In this document: in pieces, positions 21,732 to 34,207 of the stretch
Numbering within the stretch: the first letter of the stretch is position 1
Layout of the letters: each line of letters begins with the position of its first letter
Origin: Trametes villosa
Lineage: Eukaryota > Basidiomycota > Agaricomycetes > Polyporales > Polyporaceae
Assembly (NCBI GenBank): GCA_002964805.2
Contig: PUDQ02000113.1
Coordinates: 806,001 to 870,000, forward strand
Direction: 5' to 3'
DNA length: 64,000 bases
Program-made: the position numbers and the translations under genes
The notes under the pieces: model-generated
The model's input: the letters and a program-made list of their open reading frames with translations, nothing else
Database searches by the model: none
What the model was told of the DNA's origin: nothing

Positions 21732-23700
21732 TCATGGCGCAGATTCGCAACAGCTCCCCATGTCCTCTCCGTCCTGGTCTTCCTCCGTGTGCGTTCTCTT
21801 AGGCTTCTTCTTCGCCTTCCCACCCGCCCCCGCGCCAGCCTTCTTACCCTTCGCATCGCGCACCTTACTCGCCCTCGCCACCGCGTCCGCGATCTCCGCC
21901 CTCATCCCCTCCATCTCCTCCTCGCCGACCTCCTCGCAGCTGCGCCCCGCGAGGCGGTTGAGCACCGCGACCTCGGTGCGCCACACACCCATGCCCTCGG
22001 CGGCGAGGCTCTCGCGCGCGCCGGAGGTGGCGGGGACGTCGTACGCGGGCGTCTCGAGCACGAGCGGGATGTCGCGCGTGCGCGGGTCGCTGAGGATATG
22101 CGCGAAGGTGCGGAGGCCGAGATGGCCGCTGTATGCGTGTGTCATGTCAGTATCAATGTTGGATATAGGCCGCGCTATAGTTAGGGACGGGTACACGGCC
22201 GGGGGACGGGCAGACGTACAGTCCGATGTTCTCGTGTCGGTCTTTCTTGCTTCCGAGCGCGGCTTTCGAGTCGTTCAGGTGCATGCCGCGCAGGTATTGT
22301 GCACCGACGTCGCGGTCGAACTCCTCCACTGCAGGGATGTGAACGCGTCGGTGAGCGGTGGCAAAGTCACGGCTGAATATGACAATACGCACTAGTTTGT
22401 CTGGGCCGGGTTAGCATGCGGAGCAAAGTAAGGCAGAAAGGGAATGCGACCTACTGCCAACCCTCCAGTGTGGTGATCTCGTAACCCTGAACGCGAGATG
22501 AGACACGCTCAGTTTGTGGCTAGCGTAACACCCTCACAAGCTGTATTGAACTTACGGCTGCATACATATGGCCTACGTTGCGATTCAGCTGGGCCGGTGT
22601 ATGCGGAATCGCGCGATTCACTCACAAGTATCCAAACAAACGCCGACCCTGGCCTTGTCATGGACTTGTTTGATGATCCCGCCCAGCTCAGAGAACTGCG
22701 AGCCGATGACGTTCCCCGCACCGGCCTGGTATCGGTGCACGCACATAGTCCGTGAGACGCCCCCGTCAAGAGGACCAAACGACGTACCATGTTCTCCAAT
22801 ACTATAACAACGTTGCTGGTCTCTTTGTGGGCACGATTGATGCACCCCGCTATGAGAGAGAGCGACTCTTCCTTGGTCCCAGCACCGACCGTAGAGCCTG
22901 GGCTGTAGATCCTTGTCAGACAAGAGTTCCTCCAGGCGCGGTGACAGGAGCGAACGCACTGAAAGTTGTACAGGTGCAGGCCGAGCTGCTCGCAACGCTT
23001 TAGGTCGTCCAAGAAACATGCATATGACTTTTCGCGCTTTTCGCTGTAGGTTGATGTTAGCTATCACACACTCTGACAGCGAAGCGGGTACCAACGTATC
23101 AGGATTTCCGAGGTTGACGAGGTAGCTGCCATGGGGGAGGATATGCGATGCCGAGTATCCAAATGTCTTCATGCGTTTCTTGAACTTCGCCACCGAGTCT
23201 TCCTTGAGAGCGTTGGATTCCCATTTCCGCTGCGACTTGAGGAATATAGCGAACGCATTCGCGCTGTACAAATCCATAAATCAGACGATACCAGGAGTCA
23301 AGCAGCACAGTACATACCCTACCGAAGACGCGTTCAACATTGCGTTTTCTACTCCACCGGCAGAGGAAACGTGAGGGCCAATCTTCCACGCGTTAGCTGC
23401 TCGTACAGAGAAGTCCTCGGGCTTCGGCTCGGAAACCTCAGCTTTCTTGGTTCTACGCGTTTTCTTTGGCGCTCCTGTCTCTTCAGGCTGCTGTTTGGTA
23501 CTTGCTACGGTACGGGCGCGTTTGTTAGGGCGGGGGTTGGCGTCCGAGTGGTGCGCAGGAGAGGAAGCAATAGAGCTCAAGGAGCTCGAGGATGTCGAAC
23601 GACCCCGCCGGATACCACGCCCTTGGACGACGGCTTCCTGCACAGATACCGCGGAGGTTGTGGCGATCGCGATGCGAGTACTTCTCCTGATGGCGGCCAT
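21732..23700 (-). CDS. APN1: AP endonuclease, endonuclease IV family (APN1)
   Basis: Cleaves DNA at abasic sites in base-excision repair; a zinc-dependent TIM-barrel enzyme. The N-terminal ~95 residues are basic and low-complexity, with likely nuclear localisation ([16 protein letters not shown]). The barrel begins [19 protein letters not shown] and continues through [34 protein letters not shown], the VGVCLDTC segment, GMHLNDSK and DRHENIGL, then [12 protein letters not shown] and [10 protein letters not shown]. These carry the His, Asp and Glu residues that bind the three zinc ions in endonuclease IV. At least seven exons are needed, separated by introns near 23290-23350, 23045-23100, 22760-22800, 22560-22620, 22400-22500 and 22150-22230. 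The C-terminus is a Lys/acid-rich tail ([17 protein letters not shown]) ending SCCESAP. Confidence 0.93.
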
Positions 23701-23993
23701 TTTCCGACGACGTTAAAGGTCAAGCTTGCTACTTGTTGGTGGCTTGACCTCAAGACGAGAGCCGTAGCCGCCGGCGCGCGGAGTTCGCGGAAGTGACATT
23801 GCGTCACCTTACCACGTGCGCGTAATGGGTCGCGTCAGAGCGGGCGCCAACGATCGCAGCGTCCAAATTCCTGCCATGCCACCAAAGGAGTTCCATAGGC
23901 CTAGGCGTGGTATTGATCAAGAAGACTAGCTAACGATACAATTGGACAGTACTCGCGACCCAAAACGTGCAGCGCGCGTGCGCTTCAGTGCCC

Positions 23994-25077
23994 TCACTCC
24001 GTCCGCACCCGCTTCATGGGAGGCTCGGATACACCATCGCCGTCTTCTGCTAGCTGCTCAGCGAGGCCCGAAGGAGCCACGGTCGAGCTCTGCACCACCT
24101 CCGCCTGACCCAGGGCGTCAGATTCCGTCACCATGGGCGAATCTGCCTCGGTGCCGCTCGTTTTGTATTCGTCAACACCGCTTGCGTCGGTATCTTCGTT
24201 TGTGCCGCCCTCCCCATGTCCAACGTCCTCCCCATCACCATCTCCGGTCTCCTTCGCGTCATCCTCCGTGGCCGATTCTGCTGCATTGGCCTTTTCCGCC
24301 TTCTTCTGCGCTTTCTTCTCGGCCTTCTTCCTCTTCTCCTCCTGCTTCCTAGCCCAGCCCTCCTCGATCGACTCCTGAAGCTTCCCCCACGCCGTGAGGT
24401 ACTCCTCGTACTGCGTCGCCGCCCTCTCCTTGATGGCCTCGTCCGTCTCACCCGTGCCCGCGAGCTCGCGCTCGTCCCCATGATGCTTCACGTTGACCTT
24501 CGTCACGCGATACAGCGGCTCCGCGAACTGCGCCAAGGCGGTACCAGGCGGCTGCTCGCCCCGCGCGCGCTCCTTCTTCACGTCCTCGCCGATGATCCAG
24601 AGCATGTTCTCGAGCGAGTCGCGATGGTCCATGATGTGCTTCGGGTGGTCGCTCCCGAACGCGGAGAAGTAGCCCGCGATGCCGGCGGCGGAGCCGTCCC
24701 TGCGCTGGCGCTCGCGGAAGAGGAGGCTGTGGATGAAGGTGTAGGTGAACGAGTCGAGGTCGTCCCCGACGGTCTGCTTCCAGGGGCTGGAGTATAACGC
24801 GTTTTGGAGCCGGCGAGTCGGGAGGAAGCGCATCTTATCCTAGGGGTCGGGTAGTACGCCACCGAGGGTCCGAAGACATGAGCGTGAGCTGCATGACTGA
24901 CGTACTGGAAGATAGACGTACGACAGGAATCGGCTTTTCTGGAACCGGCGGTGGCCGCAGGTACCACGGCTTTGGTGCTCTCGCCAGAGCTGCCGGGCCG
25001 GATACCATGTACTTGAGGTTGGGCTCTATCATGATGTAGTTCGCGTCAGGATTGTCGCTCCATCGGAAGAAGTCCAT
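23994..25077 (-). CDS. Hypothetical protein with charged coiled-coil C-terminus
   Basis: Two exons, 24922-25077 and 23994-24839, joined in phase 0 by an 82-base intron (gtacgt...cctag), give 333 residues. I do not recognise a named family. The N-terminus (MDFFRWSDNPDANYIMIEPN) and a globular part (residues 55-190, with FTYTFIHSLLFRERQRRD and DHRDSLENMLWIIGED) look conserved and folded. Residues about 190-235 are a Lys/Glu/Ala-rich coiled coil (EEKRKKAEKKAQKKAEKA), and the tail is acidic and low-complexity, ending MKRVRTE, a possible nuclear localisation signal. A nuclear or nucleolar role is a guess. The start is fixed by an upstream TATA element and the splice. Confidence 0.65.
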
Positions 25078-25202
25078 AGTGTGCGTTATGTGGAATTTGG
25101 ATAAGTGCGGTGGTATGGCAGGGATGGGTGAAGCGACGCGAGTGGCGGGAGGACTCGAGCACTGAAAGCAAGGAGATGGGAGTCAGCGTTGAGGTCGACG
25201 AT

Positions 25203-25208
25203 TATATA
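25203..25208 (-). promoter_or_regulatory. TATA box of the coiled-coil protein gene
   Basis: TATATA within gattatatacgcg, about 126 bases upstream of the ATG at 25077. Confidence 0.45.
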
Positions 25209-25523
25209 CGCGATGGACTCTTCGCGTACGCACAGTTATTGACCGCCGCTTTGGTGGGGTAGGAACAATAGCGCCACTGGCTACACGAACGCTCTAGTCA
25301 AGTCGCGTACGCCTCATGCAGTGGCACGTCGCGAACACGTGCCCGTACCCTCGGCAGCACCCGAAGGTAGGGCGGGCCGACATCGAAGCCGTTTGAGTTC
25401 TGTAGCAGCCGCGGGCTGGGTCTCGACGTCGTCAACAGCATACCATCGTCTCACACAACAACAAGCTCTCGTACACATCCTCTGTTGTACACTGGCAGCA
25501 CGCAAGGAACTCGCGACAGTTCA

Positions 25524-27693
25524 TCAATGGCTCCCTACCGACCTCTCCTCGACCTGGACGCCCTTCTTCTCCTCGTACTCGGTCTCCTCTTCCACAGTCT
25601 TGACAGGTCCTTTAAACCACTTCCTGGCCGAGATAACCCACGACACAGAGGCGAAGATGAACACTGCCATGATGATCACGACGGTATAATCTGCAAGCAC
25701 AGATGCATTCAGCAACGCGCACGGGTATCATAATCAGAGGTGAGGATACGCACTCATCGTACTTGCTGTAGGGTGCACTTCCGGCGGGAACATAAGTAAG
25801 ATGACGATGAAGCTGACCCAGCAGACGGCGACGATGCCAATGGGCATGTACCACCGGCCCAGCGAGAACGGACCGGGTTGGAGCTTCGTCCGCCCGGACG
25901 TGATCCTCAGGAATATCGGCGTTACATACGAGACGTACAGTCCGATCACAGATGCCCTGAAGCGACACATCAGTCAGCCCCTAGAAACCTGTCCGGAGTA
26001 CTAGGTCCTCACCCGGCTAGGGACGACAGCGCCGTCTCGGAGAATCCCAAGATGCCGCACACGCCCGCGAGCGTAACGACGAGCCACACCGCATTCACAG
26101 GCGTGCACGTGTACGGGTGTATGCGCTTCCACCAGCGCGACCCGGGGAGCGCGTTGTCGCGCGCGAACGCAAACACGACGCGCGACGCGTCGACGCCCTG
26201 CGCGGCGCCGGTGACGTACTGCACGACGATGATGAGGCTCCAGATCGCGAGCATGCCGCGCTTGCCGAGCACGTCGAGGAAGAGCTGGCCCATGGGCAGC
26301 GGGAGGGCGGAGCCGAGCAGGGCGGGCACGGACGCGGTCGCGAAGGAGGCGGCGATGTAGAGCAGCCAGCCGAGCGAGGCGGTCGCGCCGACGCCGACGA
26401 GGATCGCGATGGGCGCGGCGCGCGCGGCGTTGGAGGTCTCTTCGGAGATGTGGGCGGCGGAGTCGTCTGGGATAGGTGAATATGTGAGAAGTAGTGTGAA
26501 CCGGAGTAGAAAGGAACTCACAGCCTGTCAGCGTCCACATGGGCGAAGTGAATGCGAGGAGGAAAGCCCAACCACCTGTATAATACTCAACATCGGATTC
26601 TACTGCGTATGGTAATGTGTTCTTCCACTCACTGTTGGACCATCCGGTGTTGTTTTCGAACATGGTGAACGCAGTCTCTGTGGATACCCTCTGCTCGCCG
26701 CTGCGCCCCAGCAGAAGGACAATCGCAGCAATAGTTGTTCCCACTGTAGGTGATGCACGATAAGCAACTTGGCACGTAAGGATAGGGCGGCATGTGTTGA
26801 CACGTACCGTTAACGATAACATAAAAGATATTCAGTCGGGCAATAACAGATGTTGCCGCCGAGCAGACGATCCCATGCGTAAATAGAATGGCGAGCAGGA
26901 TGCCAAACGTGGGGCCTGCGCCAAGGTCGATTGCGCCGTCGGATCCGACGTTCAGTGCGGTCACGATCATCTGCGCACTTCAATGGCACATGGCTGAGAA
27001 TCCATCGACAGTCGTATCGAGAGTCGTTCATACGGACGTACCATGTGAAGTCTATGGAGCACACAAGCGCAACCTGGCCGGTGACGTTTGCCCAGCCGGT
27101 GATCCAGCTCGCAAGCGGCGCCCATCGCGGAGGTGCCAGCTTGGCCGAGAAGTAGTAGAGCCCTGCACTCGTCCTGCACGCTCCTTAGTTCATTGAAGAT
27201 AGTCGTCAAACATACCGGCCGTACTTACGGCATTGCAGAAGTCAGCTCTGCGAGGGACGCCGCGATCGTCATCACGAAGAAACACGGGATCAGCCAGCCG
27301 AAGATCATGCCGACGTGCCCGCCTACAGAGGGTGCGGCGAATCAGGAACCCGACGAGGCGGCACGAGTACGCTAACGGACGTACCGGACACGAGGGGGAA
27401 GGACATCGTCGAAGATACCGACGCGACGACGCCCATGATCGAGAAGGCGAACGCAATCGTCTCGACAAGCTGCAGCACGTTGCGAACGCATTGTCATTGA
27501 GATACACGGCAGACACAGCTCGTCAAGGGACACGCACCGAGAACTCCCGTCTGAACTCGCTTTTATAGCCCAGTTTAGCGAGCAGCGCATCATCGGCGTG
27601 CCGCACCACTGTCAAGGACTCTCCATCTCCGGAGTCCGCGCGCGTCTTGCCGTTCGCTGAAGTCCTTCTCGCGAGCTTCTCCTCCGTAGACAT
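25524..27693 (-). CDS. Amino acid/GABA permease, APC superfamily
   Basis: Integral membrane amino acid or choline/GABA transporter. The start at 27693 gives MSTEEKLARRTSANGK, a hydrophilic N-terminus leading to ALLAKLGYKSEFRREFS just before the first helix. Later exons show GHVGMIFGWLIPCFFV, ITGWANVTGQVALVCS, GAGPTFGILLAILFTHG, the segment DSAAHISEETSNAARAAP (typical of the ACT/BAT family, with the conserved Glu-Glu) and VVQYVTGAAQGVDASR. The C-terminal tail is acidic. About 12 membrane helices and roughly 530 residues over about ten short exons agree with yeast Uga4/Hnm1-type carriers. The substrate is not determined. It is only distantly related to the second permease at 53584-56015. Confidence 0.88.
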
Positions 27694-29901
27694 GGTTGCC
27701 AGTGGGCGTAGAAGGGAGAGACGCGTTGTGCGTCAGAGAGAAGGGAAAGAAGCCCGGGGAATCTGGGGCCCCCGGCACAGCGCAGCCTTATGCAAGCGGG
27801 CGTCACGGAGGGCTTCCTGCCATTCATCGCGTACAGGACATCACAAGATGAGCGGAGGCCTGGGAGATCTCCGCAGGCGTCCGTATCTTCTATGCGATAC
27901 GCTCAGCCGGCGGTCCGATAGTGGAGCGGCCACCTGGGACTCGAGGCTTCGGGCGGCGACGCTGCCCGGAGTAATGCTCTCCGCGGAGCTAGCATGAGAG
28001 GAAATGGTAAGGAATGGGCGGCGGAGGGCTTTGGCGACACTCACGGTGAGCTTGAGAGCGCCGACTCGGGCACGCGCTGGCTGATAACGCGCCCGCACGC
28101 GTATCGGTGAGCGTGGGGTCGGGCGAAGAAGTTCAGCAACGGCTTATCGCTACGTCCAGATATTTTTAAGAAGCGATAGGCTCATTCGTTGTGAGCGGTA
28201 CCGGTCGGGCAGAGTCGGGGCATTCTTGGCACTCCCCATCGTCGATAGCTATGAGTGCCAACTGTGAATAGGGCTGGCACGGACAGTGAGCTTGAGACAT
28301 AACTAATAGCGAGGCGGGGCCAGACTGCATTACTTACTGCCGGAGTCTGCGAGCTCGTCTGTAGTTTATTCCGGATTTTGAGTGCATGGCAATCGTCCTG
28401 GTCCTCCGAGTCGAAGGGCAGAGGTAAAGGGACGTCGGGCGCTTCGCCGAGAGATCCCTTGCTCGTCAGAGCAAGGCTTTACCCCCTCGTTCATGGACGA
28501 TCAAACCTTCCACTCCCACTTTAAGAAAATGGGCCATTCCGAGGGTCTTCTCGGGGCCTGGCGGGCCGCTCAGCGACCCATATCAGATGCGCGCACGCCG
28601 AACGCGCGTCCCGGCCCAGACGTGCAAGGAGTCAAGGACGCGCGCCGACGCACATCTTGAATTTCTCGCGAGTACTGCGCAAGTAAAATCCAGGATTGAC
28701 GCGGTATACGCTTCCCAAGAGCTTCGCGGTAGCTCATGAGCCGCGGCTCTTCCACTGCCAGGCTGTGGCGGGCCAGTACTGGTGGCGGGCTTGCGCGCAG
28801 TGTTTCTGCGTCTTCCTCCCGCTCGCGAGCTAACAAACCATCGCGACCTCGTATTTTTATTCGTACGCAGACATTGACGGTGACAAAACGGCCTCAAATT
28901 GTCGGTGAGTACTCAGTTCATGCTACAGACTTTGACCTCACGCTCAAAATTGATTGTGTTTCTGCGGGGTTTTCGATGGTCGTCTTCCCACATGGGAACA
29001 TGATTTCTAGCTGTCCCGCACAGCCATAATAATTTCGGCCGTTTTGCGCTCAGACCCTGCCCTTTTCGCATGCCATGCCCGGTTGCGTGCAACGGCAGGT
29101 TAAAGGAATGGGATTCGACTAACCAAATTCTGCACAAAATCTGCTACAGGGTCCCCTGCGCGCCGTCCTGGCGATTACGAATATGAGGAAACTAAGAAGA
29201 TATATGCAAAACTGAATGAACTCCGGACGCTCTCAATCGACCCCCTCAGGCTCCAGGCGGGCACGGCGCGCGATATTCGTGTTTTCGCGCCCGCAGCCAA
29301 TACAGTCAGCGATCTGACGAGCAAGGTCGCGCCGCAGCAGGCGCCGTTCGAGTGTAGAGCGCTCATTGTGTAGTGACGCCATGGGCGCTTCCGCGAGCTT
29401 CATCTCTTCCTTCTTTTTCGCCGATAGCACACTCTCGGGGTTCCAGGTCGCGGACAGGCATCACCTAGAGAGCATGCACAATTGTACACAAATCAAGGAG
29501 TCTCGTACAGACTTGTATGCCGAGGAAACCTTCCAGCAGTCAAGCTTACAGGAATACTCGTCCGACATTCATTCAACCCTTCAGCCGTATGACCAACGCA
29601 AGCGCGCTCTCATCGACACATGAGCCTGAGTAAGATAGCCTTTGAGACGAACCCAGTGCCTATCTGCAGCTACAGAAGAGTCACGCCACCTTTGGGAGCC
29701 TGGGATAACCTCTGCCGGGCTTATCTGGATGCTGCCGACGGTGTCCCGCTCCCGACTTCTCGGCTTTCGATACGAGGCTCTCGAGCTTGAGCGAACGTCG
29801 ACACCAACCTTGTTATCTGGGGCCGCAGATCCTGTCTTCAGGCTTCTCTTGCTCCACGACGTGCAGCAAGCTTTTTGACACCACAGCGCACTCTACCGAC
29901 A
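27694..29901. other. Intergenic region, 2.2 kb, no gene recognised
   Basis: Short open frames on both strands, none with a family motif. A minus-strand frame at 29233-29430 with a charged helix (RRLLRRDLARQIADCIGCG) is the most protein-like but has no start context or partner exons that I can support. No repeats with defined ends were noticed. Confidence 0.35.
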
Positions 29902-31738
29902 ATGCCTCGCAAGATCCTCATCGGGTTCGGAGTTGATGTCGACGCTGTCGCAGGATGGTCAGTAGGTTTCACGAAGTGTCCAGAGCGCCTATAATTGAAC
30001 GCAATTCTGCTAGGCTCGGCTCATACGGAGGCGAAGATTCGCCTCTTGACATATCGCGAGTAAGTCGGCGTCCTCCGCTGCCTGTTTGTCGCCGTTTTGG
30101 CCTGTCCGCTCCCGCGCGATTCGGACCGGAACCTCATTGATCTTTTCTGCATCATCACAGGGGCTGTATGCGGGGGAGGTCGGCGTGCCTCGCCTCCTGA
30201 AGTTGTTCGAGAAGTACAACATCAAGACGACGTGGTTCATTCCAGGTGCGCCTAGCCTCCCGCTCGCCGCGCGGTCCCGGAAGGCGAGAGCGACCCCTCC
30301 CCCGTCCAGGACACAGCTTGGAGACGTTCCCGGAACAGATGGCTGCGGTCAGAGATGCCGGGCACGAGATGTGAGTGCGACGGTGCGGATCATGTAGGGA
30401 GTGTTTTTGGAGGCTCATCGCGTCATGCAGCGGCCTTCATGGGTACTCGCACGAGAACCCGGTGTCGATGACTGCGGAGCAGCAGAAGGATATCCTCGAT
30501 CATACGTACGATCTGCTTACGCGGTTTAACAATGGCGTTCCGCCAAAGGGCAGCGTCGCCCCCTGGTGGGAGACAAGCAAGGAGGGAACCCAGATTCTGC
30601 TCGACAAAGGCATCGAGTACGGTATGTCTAGCCCTTCATACACCTGTGCTATACATGTTCATCTCTGATAATCATGCGTTAGATCACTCTAACATGGCCC
30701 ACGAGTGCGTATCAACACGAGCGAGAGGTCTCGACTCCTAACGTTCCTGCTATGTAGCTCTCAGGCGTACTACTTGCGCGACCAAGATCTGTGGACCAAG
30801 ATTGATTACTCGGCGAAGGCACACACCTGGATGAAGCCCCTGCAGCGCGGCAAGGAGACTGGCCTGGTCGAGATCCCCGCGAACTGGTACGTGACCTCGG
30901 TGCCGAAGCACGGTCGCGTCATACTGAACGCGTTATGGCCCGATGTCCTACTGCCCGCGTTATACTCAGGTACCTTGACGACCTGCCACCGATGATGTGA
31001 GTGTGGGCTTGGCGCCTGATAGACAGGCCTAGCGCACATATTCTATCCTTACCGGGGCGCTGTTTGGCAGGTTCATCAAAGCGAGCCCGAACTCTCACGG
31101 ATGGGTGCGTCCTCGTACAATAAGTATAACAAACCTAGAACTGTCGTGACGCGTCTGGGCAGGTCAACTCGCGCGACGTCGAGCAACTTTGGAAAGACAT
31201 GTTCACCTATCTCTACCGGTCAGTGCAGCATCGCAGCGCGCCGTCTGGCGATCGCTGCATTCTTGTTCCCTCGACGCGATGGTAACGCCGCCCCCAGAGA
31301 GGAAGAGAGCTTCATCTTCCCGATCACCATTCACCCAGACGTCAGCGGGTAAGAGCGTTTCCCACTCTAGCGCTGCTGCGTGCGCTCACCCCCGCCCAGC
31401 CGACCCCACGTTCTCCTGATGCTGGTGCGTTCTTCTCACCCTTCGCAGGATCGGGGGCTGCAACGCGTCGGCTGACATCAATCTCGCGCGCGTCTGGCGT
31501 CCGCTTCGCCCACCGAACCCCGTCGCCGTCGCCGTCATTCACGTCCGTCCGCGTCTGTCTCCGAAAATCCGAACGCGCGCGCCCGAATGTGTAGGAGCGC
31601 TTCATCGAGTGGGTGAACACGCACGCGGACGTGCAGTGGGTGCGCATGGTCGACATGGCAGACGAGTTCCGCGCGCGCGTCGCGCCGCCCACCGGTGCCG
31701 CCATGCCCCGCGGGCTCGCGCACCCGAGCGACGCGTGA
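29902..31738 (+). CDS. Polysaccharide deacetylase family protein, HpPgdA-like (CE4 fold)
   Basis: NodB-homology metal-dependent deacetylase of the Helicobacter PgdA type. About ten exons join to give [121 protein letters not shown] and [11 protein letters not shown]. The catalytic Asp (DVDA) and metal ligands of the HGYSHE motif are intact. No signal peptide is present, so it probably acts in the cytosol, unlike chitin deacetylases. Members of this clade include bacterial cyclic-imide hydrolases, so the substrate may be a small cyclic amide rather than a polysaccharide. The intron before the [13 protein letters not shown] exon is long for this window (about 165 bases). Confidence 0.9.
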
Positions 31739-33258
31739 GCGCGAGGTCGCGCGCGGAGTCGCGTGGCGCTCGGGGAGCTGGCGGGCATGCTGCGCTCGGC
31801 GCGCGTTCGGGACTCGGGAGGGTGCTGCGCGCGCCGGGCGGTGCAGAGGAAGGGCGCGGTCCCCGGTGCGCCCCCGGACGGCCTGCGCGGTTCCGGCGTC
31901 GCTAGAAAGGAGGTTGGGAGTGTTGGGACAACTTGGGAGCACGGGTTGATGACTGCGGGGTACCGTTGAAACAGGGTGTGGAGAAGGAGGGAGTATCATG
32001 GAGATGTCTGGGGGATATCAGCCTTCAGCTGTGTACGCTAGTATGAGCCGGACATCATTGGCAAATGCAGGTATCGACGAGACCTGGAGGTGTGTTCTCC
32101 GCCGAGAGAATTGAGCCATGGTCATTGGTAGAATTCTGGAGCCGCCGGCAGTGTTCGCGGCTATGCAATCTCGCTTGCTGAGGTTAAACCTGCACCTGTA
32201 GCGACGAAGGTGTTCGTGTTTGCTGTCGTACTGTCGTTGTATAGGAATGGTTATATAGACGTATGTTTGGCCTACCACCGGCATCCTAGACGGAGTAGCG
32301 TAGACACCTGTCCCTGGGCTACTAAACTACGTTCACTCGATCGTTCGTACACAGCTGTGGCAAACTCCTGTTACACTGATTGATCAGGCATTCCAACAGA
32401 ACAAATAGAAGGCCATCCGCCACCGGAGAAGCAAGGCAAGGCTGAAGGCAAGAGCCAATCAGCGATCAGTCGAATTCGACGGAGAAGGCCGCCCACAACT
32501 TGTATGATGATTCCGAGGCAGCGGCACAGCGGGGGACGATGGGTCCGAGGCGCGCGGTGTGCTCAGCAAGAGTCGGCGAGACAAGGGAGAAGTCCCAGAC
32601 ATGGTTTTAGCCAAGGAGGTACACAGTGGTTTGGACGACCTTCTGTACGGGAGGCGTGCCGGGCTCAGGCGGATGTCCTCATGGATCACGTCGCGCTCGC
32701 TTGTGTGCGAGCGTGGAAGATTGCCCAACGCCTAAGAAAGAAAGTCAGTGACTGGCGGGACGTCAGCCTACGAGAATGTTCGGGGATCACAAAGTCTCAT
32801 ATTGGCGAGAGCGGCAACGCACCAACGTTGCTCTCGGTGTCTCGTTCGGAAGGGCGGGAGCTCGACGTCGCGCCTTTTGTGAGCGTCGAGCACGCGACCG
32901 CGCTCGACGAACAAGGCACGCCTGAAGATAATCGGCGTACGCACGGCGGCCGGCCGCTGCGTCTTATGCTGGTGACGGTGATCCCATAGCGTGCGAGACT
33001 CGCGATCGTGGGGGAGGCAGGCCCAGCTCTGTGACTGTCGCAGTTTGATACTGCGCCGTGTGCCTCGACACAGTGAGACCGTGTGTGACAGCGTCGGGGA
33101 GCGAGCAAAAATCGTGTTTGTCGCGCTGAAGCATGCTTCTGGCGTTGTCAACACGAGCATGGAGGGTACGTAAACTTCTAGGATGGTTGAGGCGAACGAC
33201 ATGGCGGGAGCGCAGACCGTCGGCGGCGGGCAGGAGATGGTGGTGGCTGTAGCCATAC
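31739..33258. other. Intergenic region left of the hAT element, no gene recognised
   Basis: About 1.5 kb with only short or shadow open frames; no family motif on either strand. Confidence 0.4.
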
Positions 33259-33266
33259 GTGGAGGA
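33259..33266. repeat. Target-site duplication, left copy
   Basis: GTGGAGGA directly before the left terminal inverted repeat; an identical 8-mer follows the right end at 33822. Confidence 0.85.
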
Positions 33267-33821
33267 TAGTGTTGTTGGCAAATGCTCGCCACCTCGCCAA
33301 GTGGCACGTGCCACCCCTGGCAAATGCATGGCAAATGGCGAGGATTTCCGGGGGACCTGGCACTTGCTGGCGAGTGCCGGGCGCCTAAGAGGCCCAAAGT
33401 GCGCTGGACGTCTTGAGCGGACGAGCGAGGGGATATTCGGTGGCATATTGGCGGTGAAAACGCCGCCGCTCTACTGCAAGGTGAGTCGAATGCGAGTTAT
33501 GCGGGAGGATAGTGGGCGTTTCGCTTCTGGCCCTGCTAGGCGCCTAAAATGAGGCGCCCATATCTTGAGGCCCGTAACCCCGCCGCGGCGGTTTAGACAT
33601 GCTACCTCTGCCAAACAGGCCCCAGGACGCTGTTTACTGACAGAGATGGGCGGGAAAGACGAAAATCGGGGTTGAAATGCCTTCAAAACGCGAAAAACCC
33701 GGGTTTTGAGCATTTGCCACCACTCGCCACATCATTTGCCACCCACTCGCCAGGGCCCCGGGGAGCCCGCCATTTGCCACTCGCCGGCGAGCGCCTCCGG
33801 GAGCATTTGCCCCCAACACTA
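33267..33821. mobile_element. Non-autonomous hAT-type transposon (MITE-like), 555 bp
   Basis: The element begins TAGTGTTGTTGGCAAATGC and, read from the other end, TAGTGTTGGGGGCAAATGC: terminal inverted repeats matching at 19 of 21 positions. Both ends are rich in GGCAAATG and GGCGAGTG words in mirrored orientation, like the subterminal transposase-binding repeats of hAT elements. A perfect 8-bp duplication (GTGGAGGA) flanks it, and 8 bp is the diagnostic length for hAT insertion. The TA.NG terminal bases also fit hAT. No transposase frame exists inside, so it must have been moved in trans. The perfect duplication suggests a fairly recent insertion. Confidence 0.9.
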
Positions 33822-33829
33822 GTGGAGGA
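33822..33829. repeat. Target-site duplication, right copy
   Basis: GTGGAGGA immediately after the right terminal inverted repeat, identical to 33259-33266. Confidence 0.85.
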
Positions 33830-34115
33830 GTGCCTGTTCGAGGACAAAGCGGGGCAAACAGACTGGGCTCGAGGGCGGGGACTGGCGGCGAAAGCAAATT
33901 GGGGGCAGTGCGACAATTGAACGCCTCGCGACGGCAGATCTGAGATCGGGTGTGAACGACGCAGGAGTCCAGATCGGGCAGCCGACGACCTTGACCCGAC
34001 ATCCCATCATCCCACCCGCCGCGGCTTGACGGGCATAGGGCCTCCCTTCGCGCAGGCGAGCCATGGCCATTCCCCTCCGTGTCCTGCCGCTCAACCGAGA
34101 ACAACATGGCCGCGC

Positions 34116-34122
34116 TATAATA
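34116..34122 (+). promoter_or_regulatory. TATA box of the Ser/Pro-rich protein gene
   Basis: TATAATA, 92 bases upstream of the ATG at 34208. Confidence 0.45.
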
Positions 34123-34207
34123 GCCCCTCCCCGCCACGCGCACACGCCTACTCCCCATTCCCCGTTCTCCCCCTTCCCGTCGACTTTTCCTTCCTGCGCT
34201 CGGCACC

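Noticed and set aside
14372..27693. A biosynthetic gene cluster (transporters, permease and others)
   Set aside because: No backbone synthase, P450 or tailoring-enzyme group; genes are on mixed strands and look housekeeping.
29233..29430. Minus-strand 65-codon frame with charged helix
   Set aside because: No start context, no partner exon and no known family; too short to support alone.
32768..33397. Minus-strand open frame of 209 codons
   Set aside because: Runs into the hAT element across its end and has no recognisable domain.
33267..33821. Reading the element as a TA-target (Tc1/mariner-type) insertion
   Set aside because: The TA pairs are part of the terminal repeats, and an exact 8-bp duplication lies outside them, which fits hAT.
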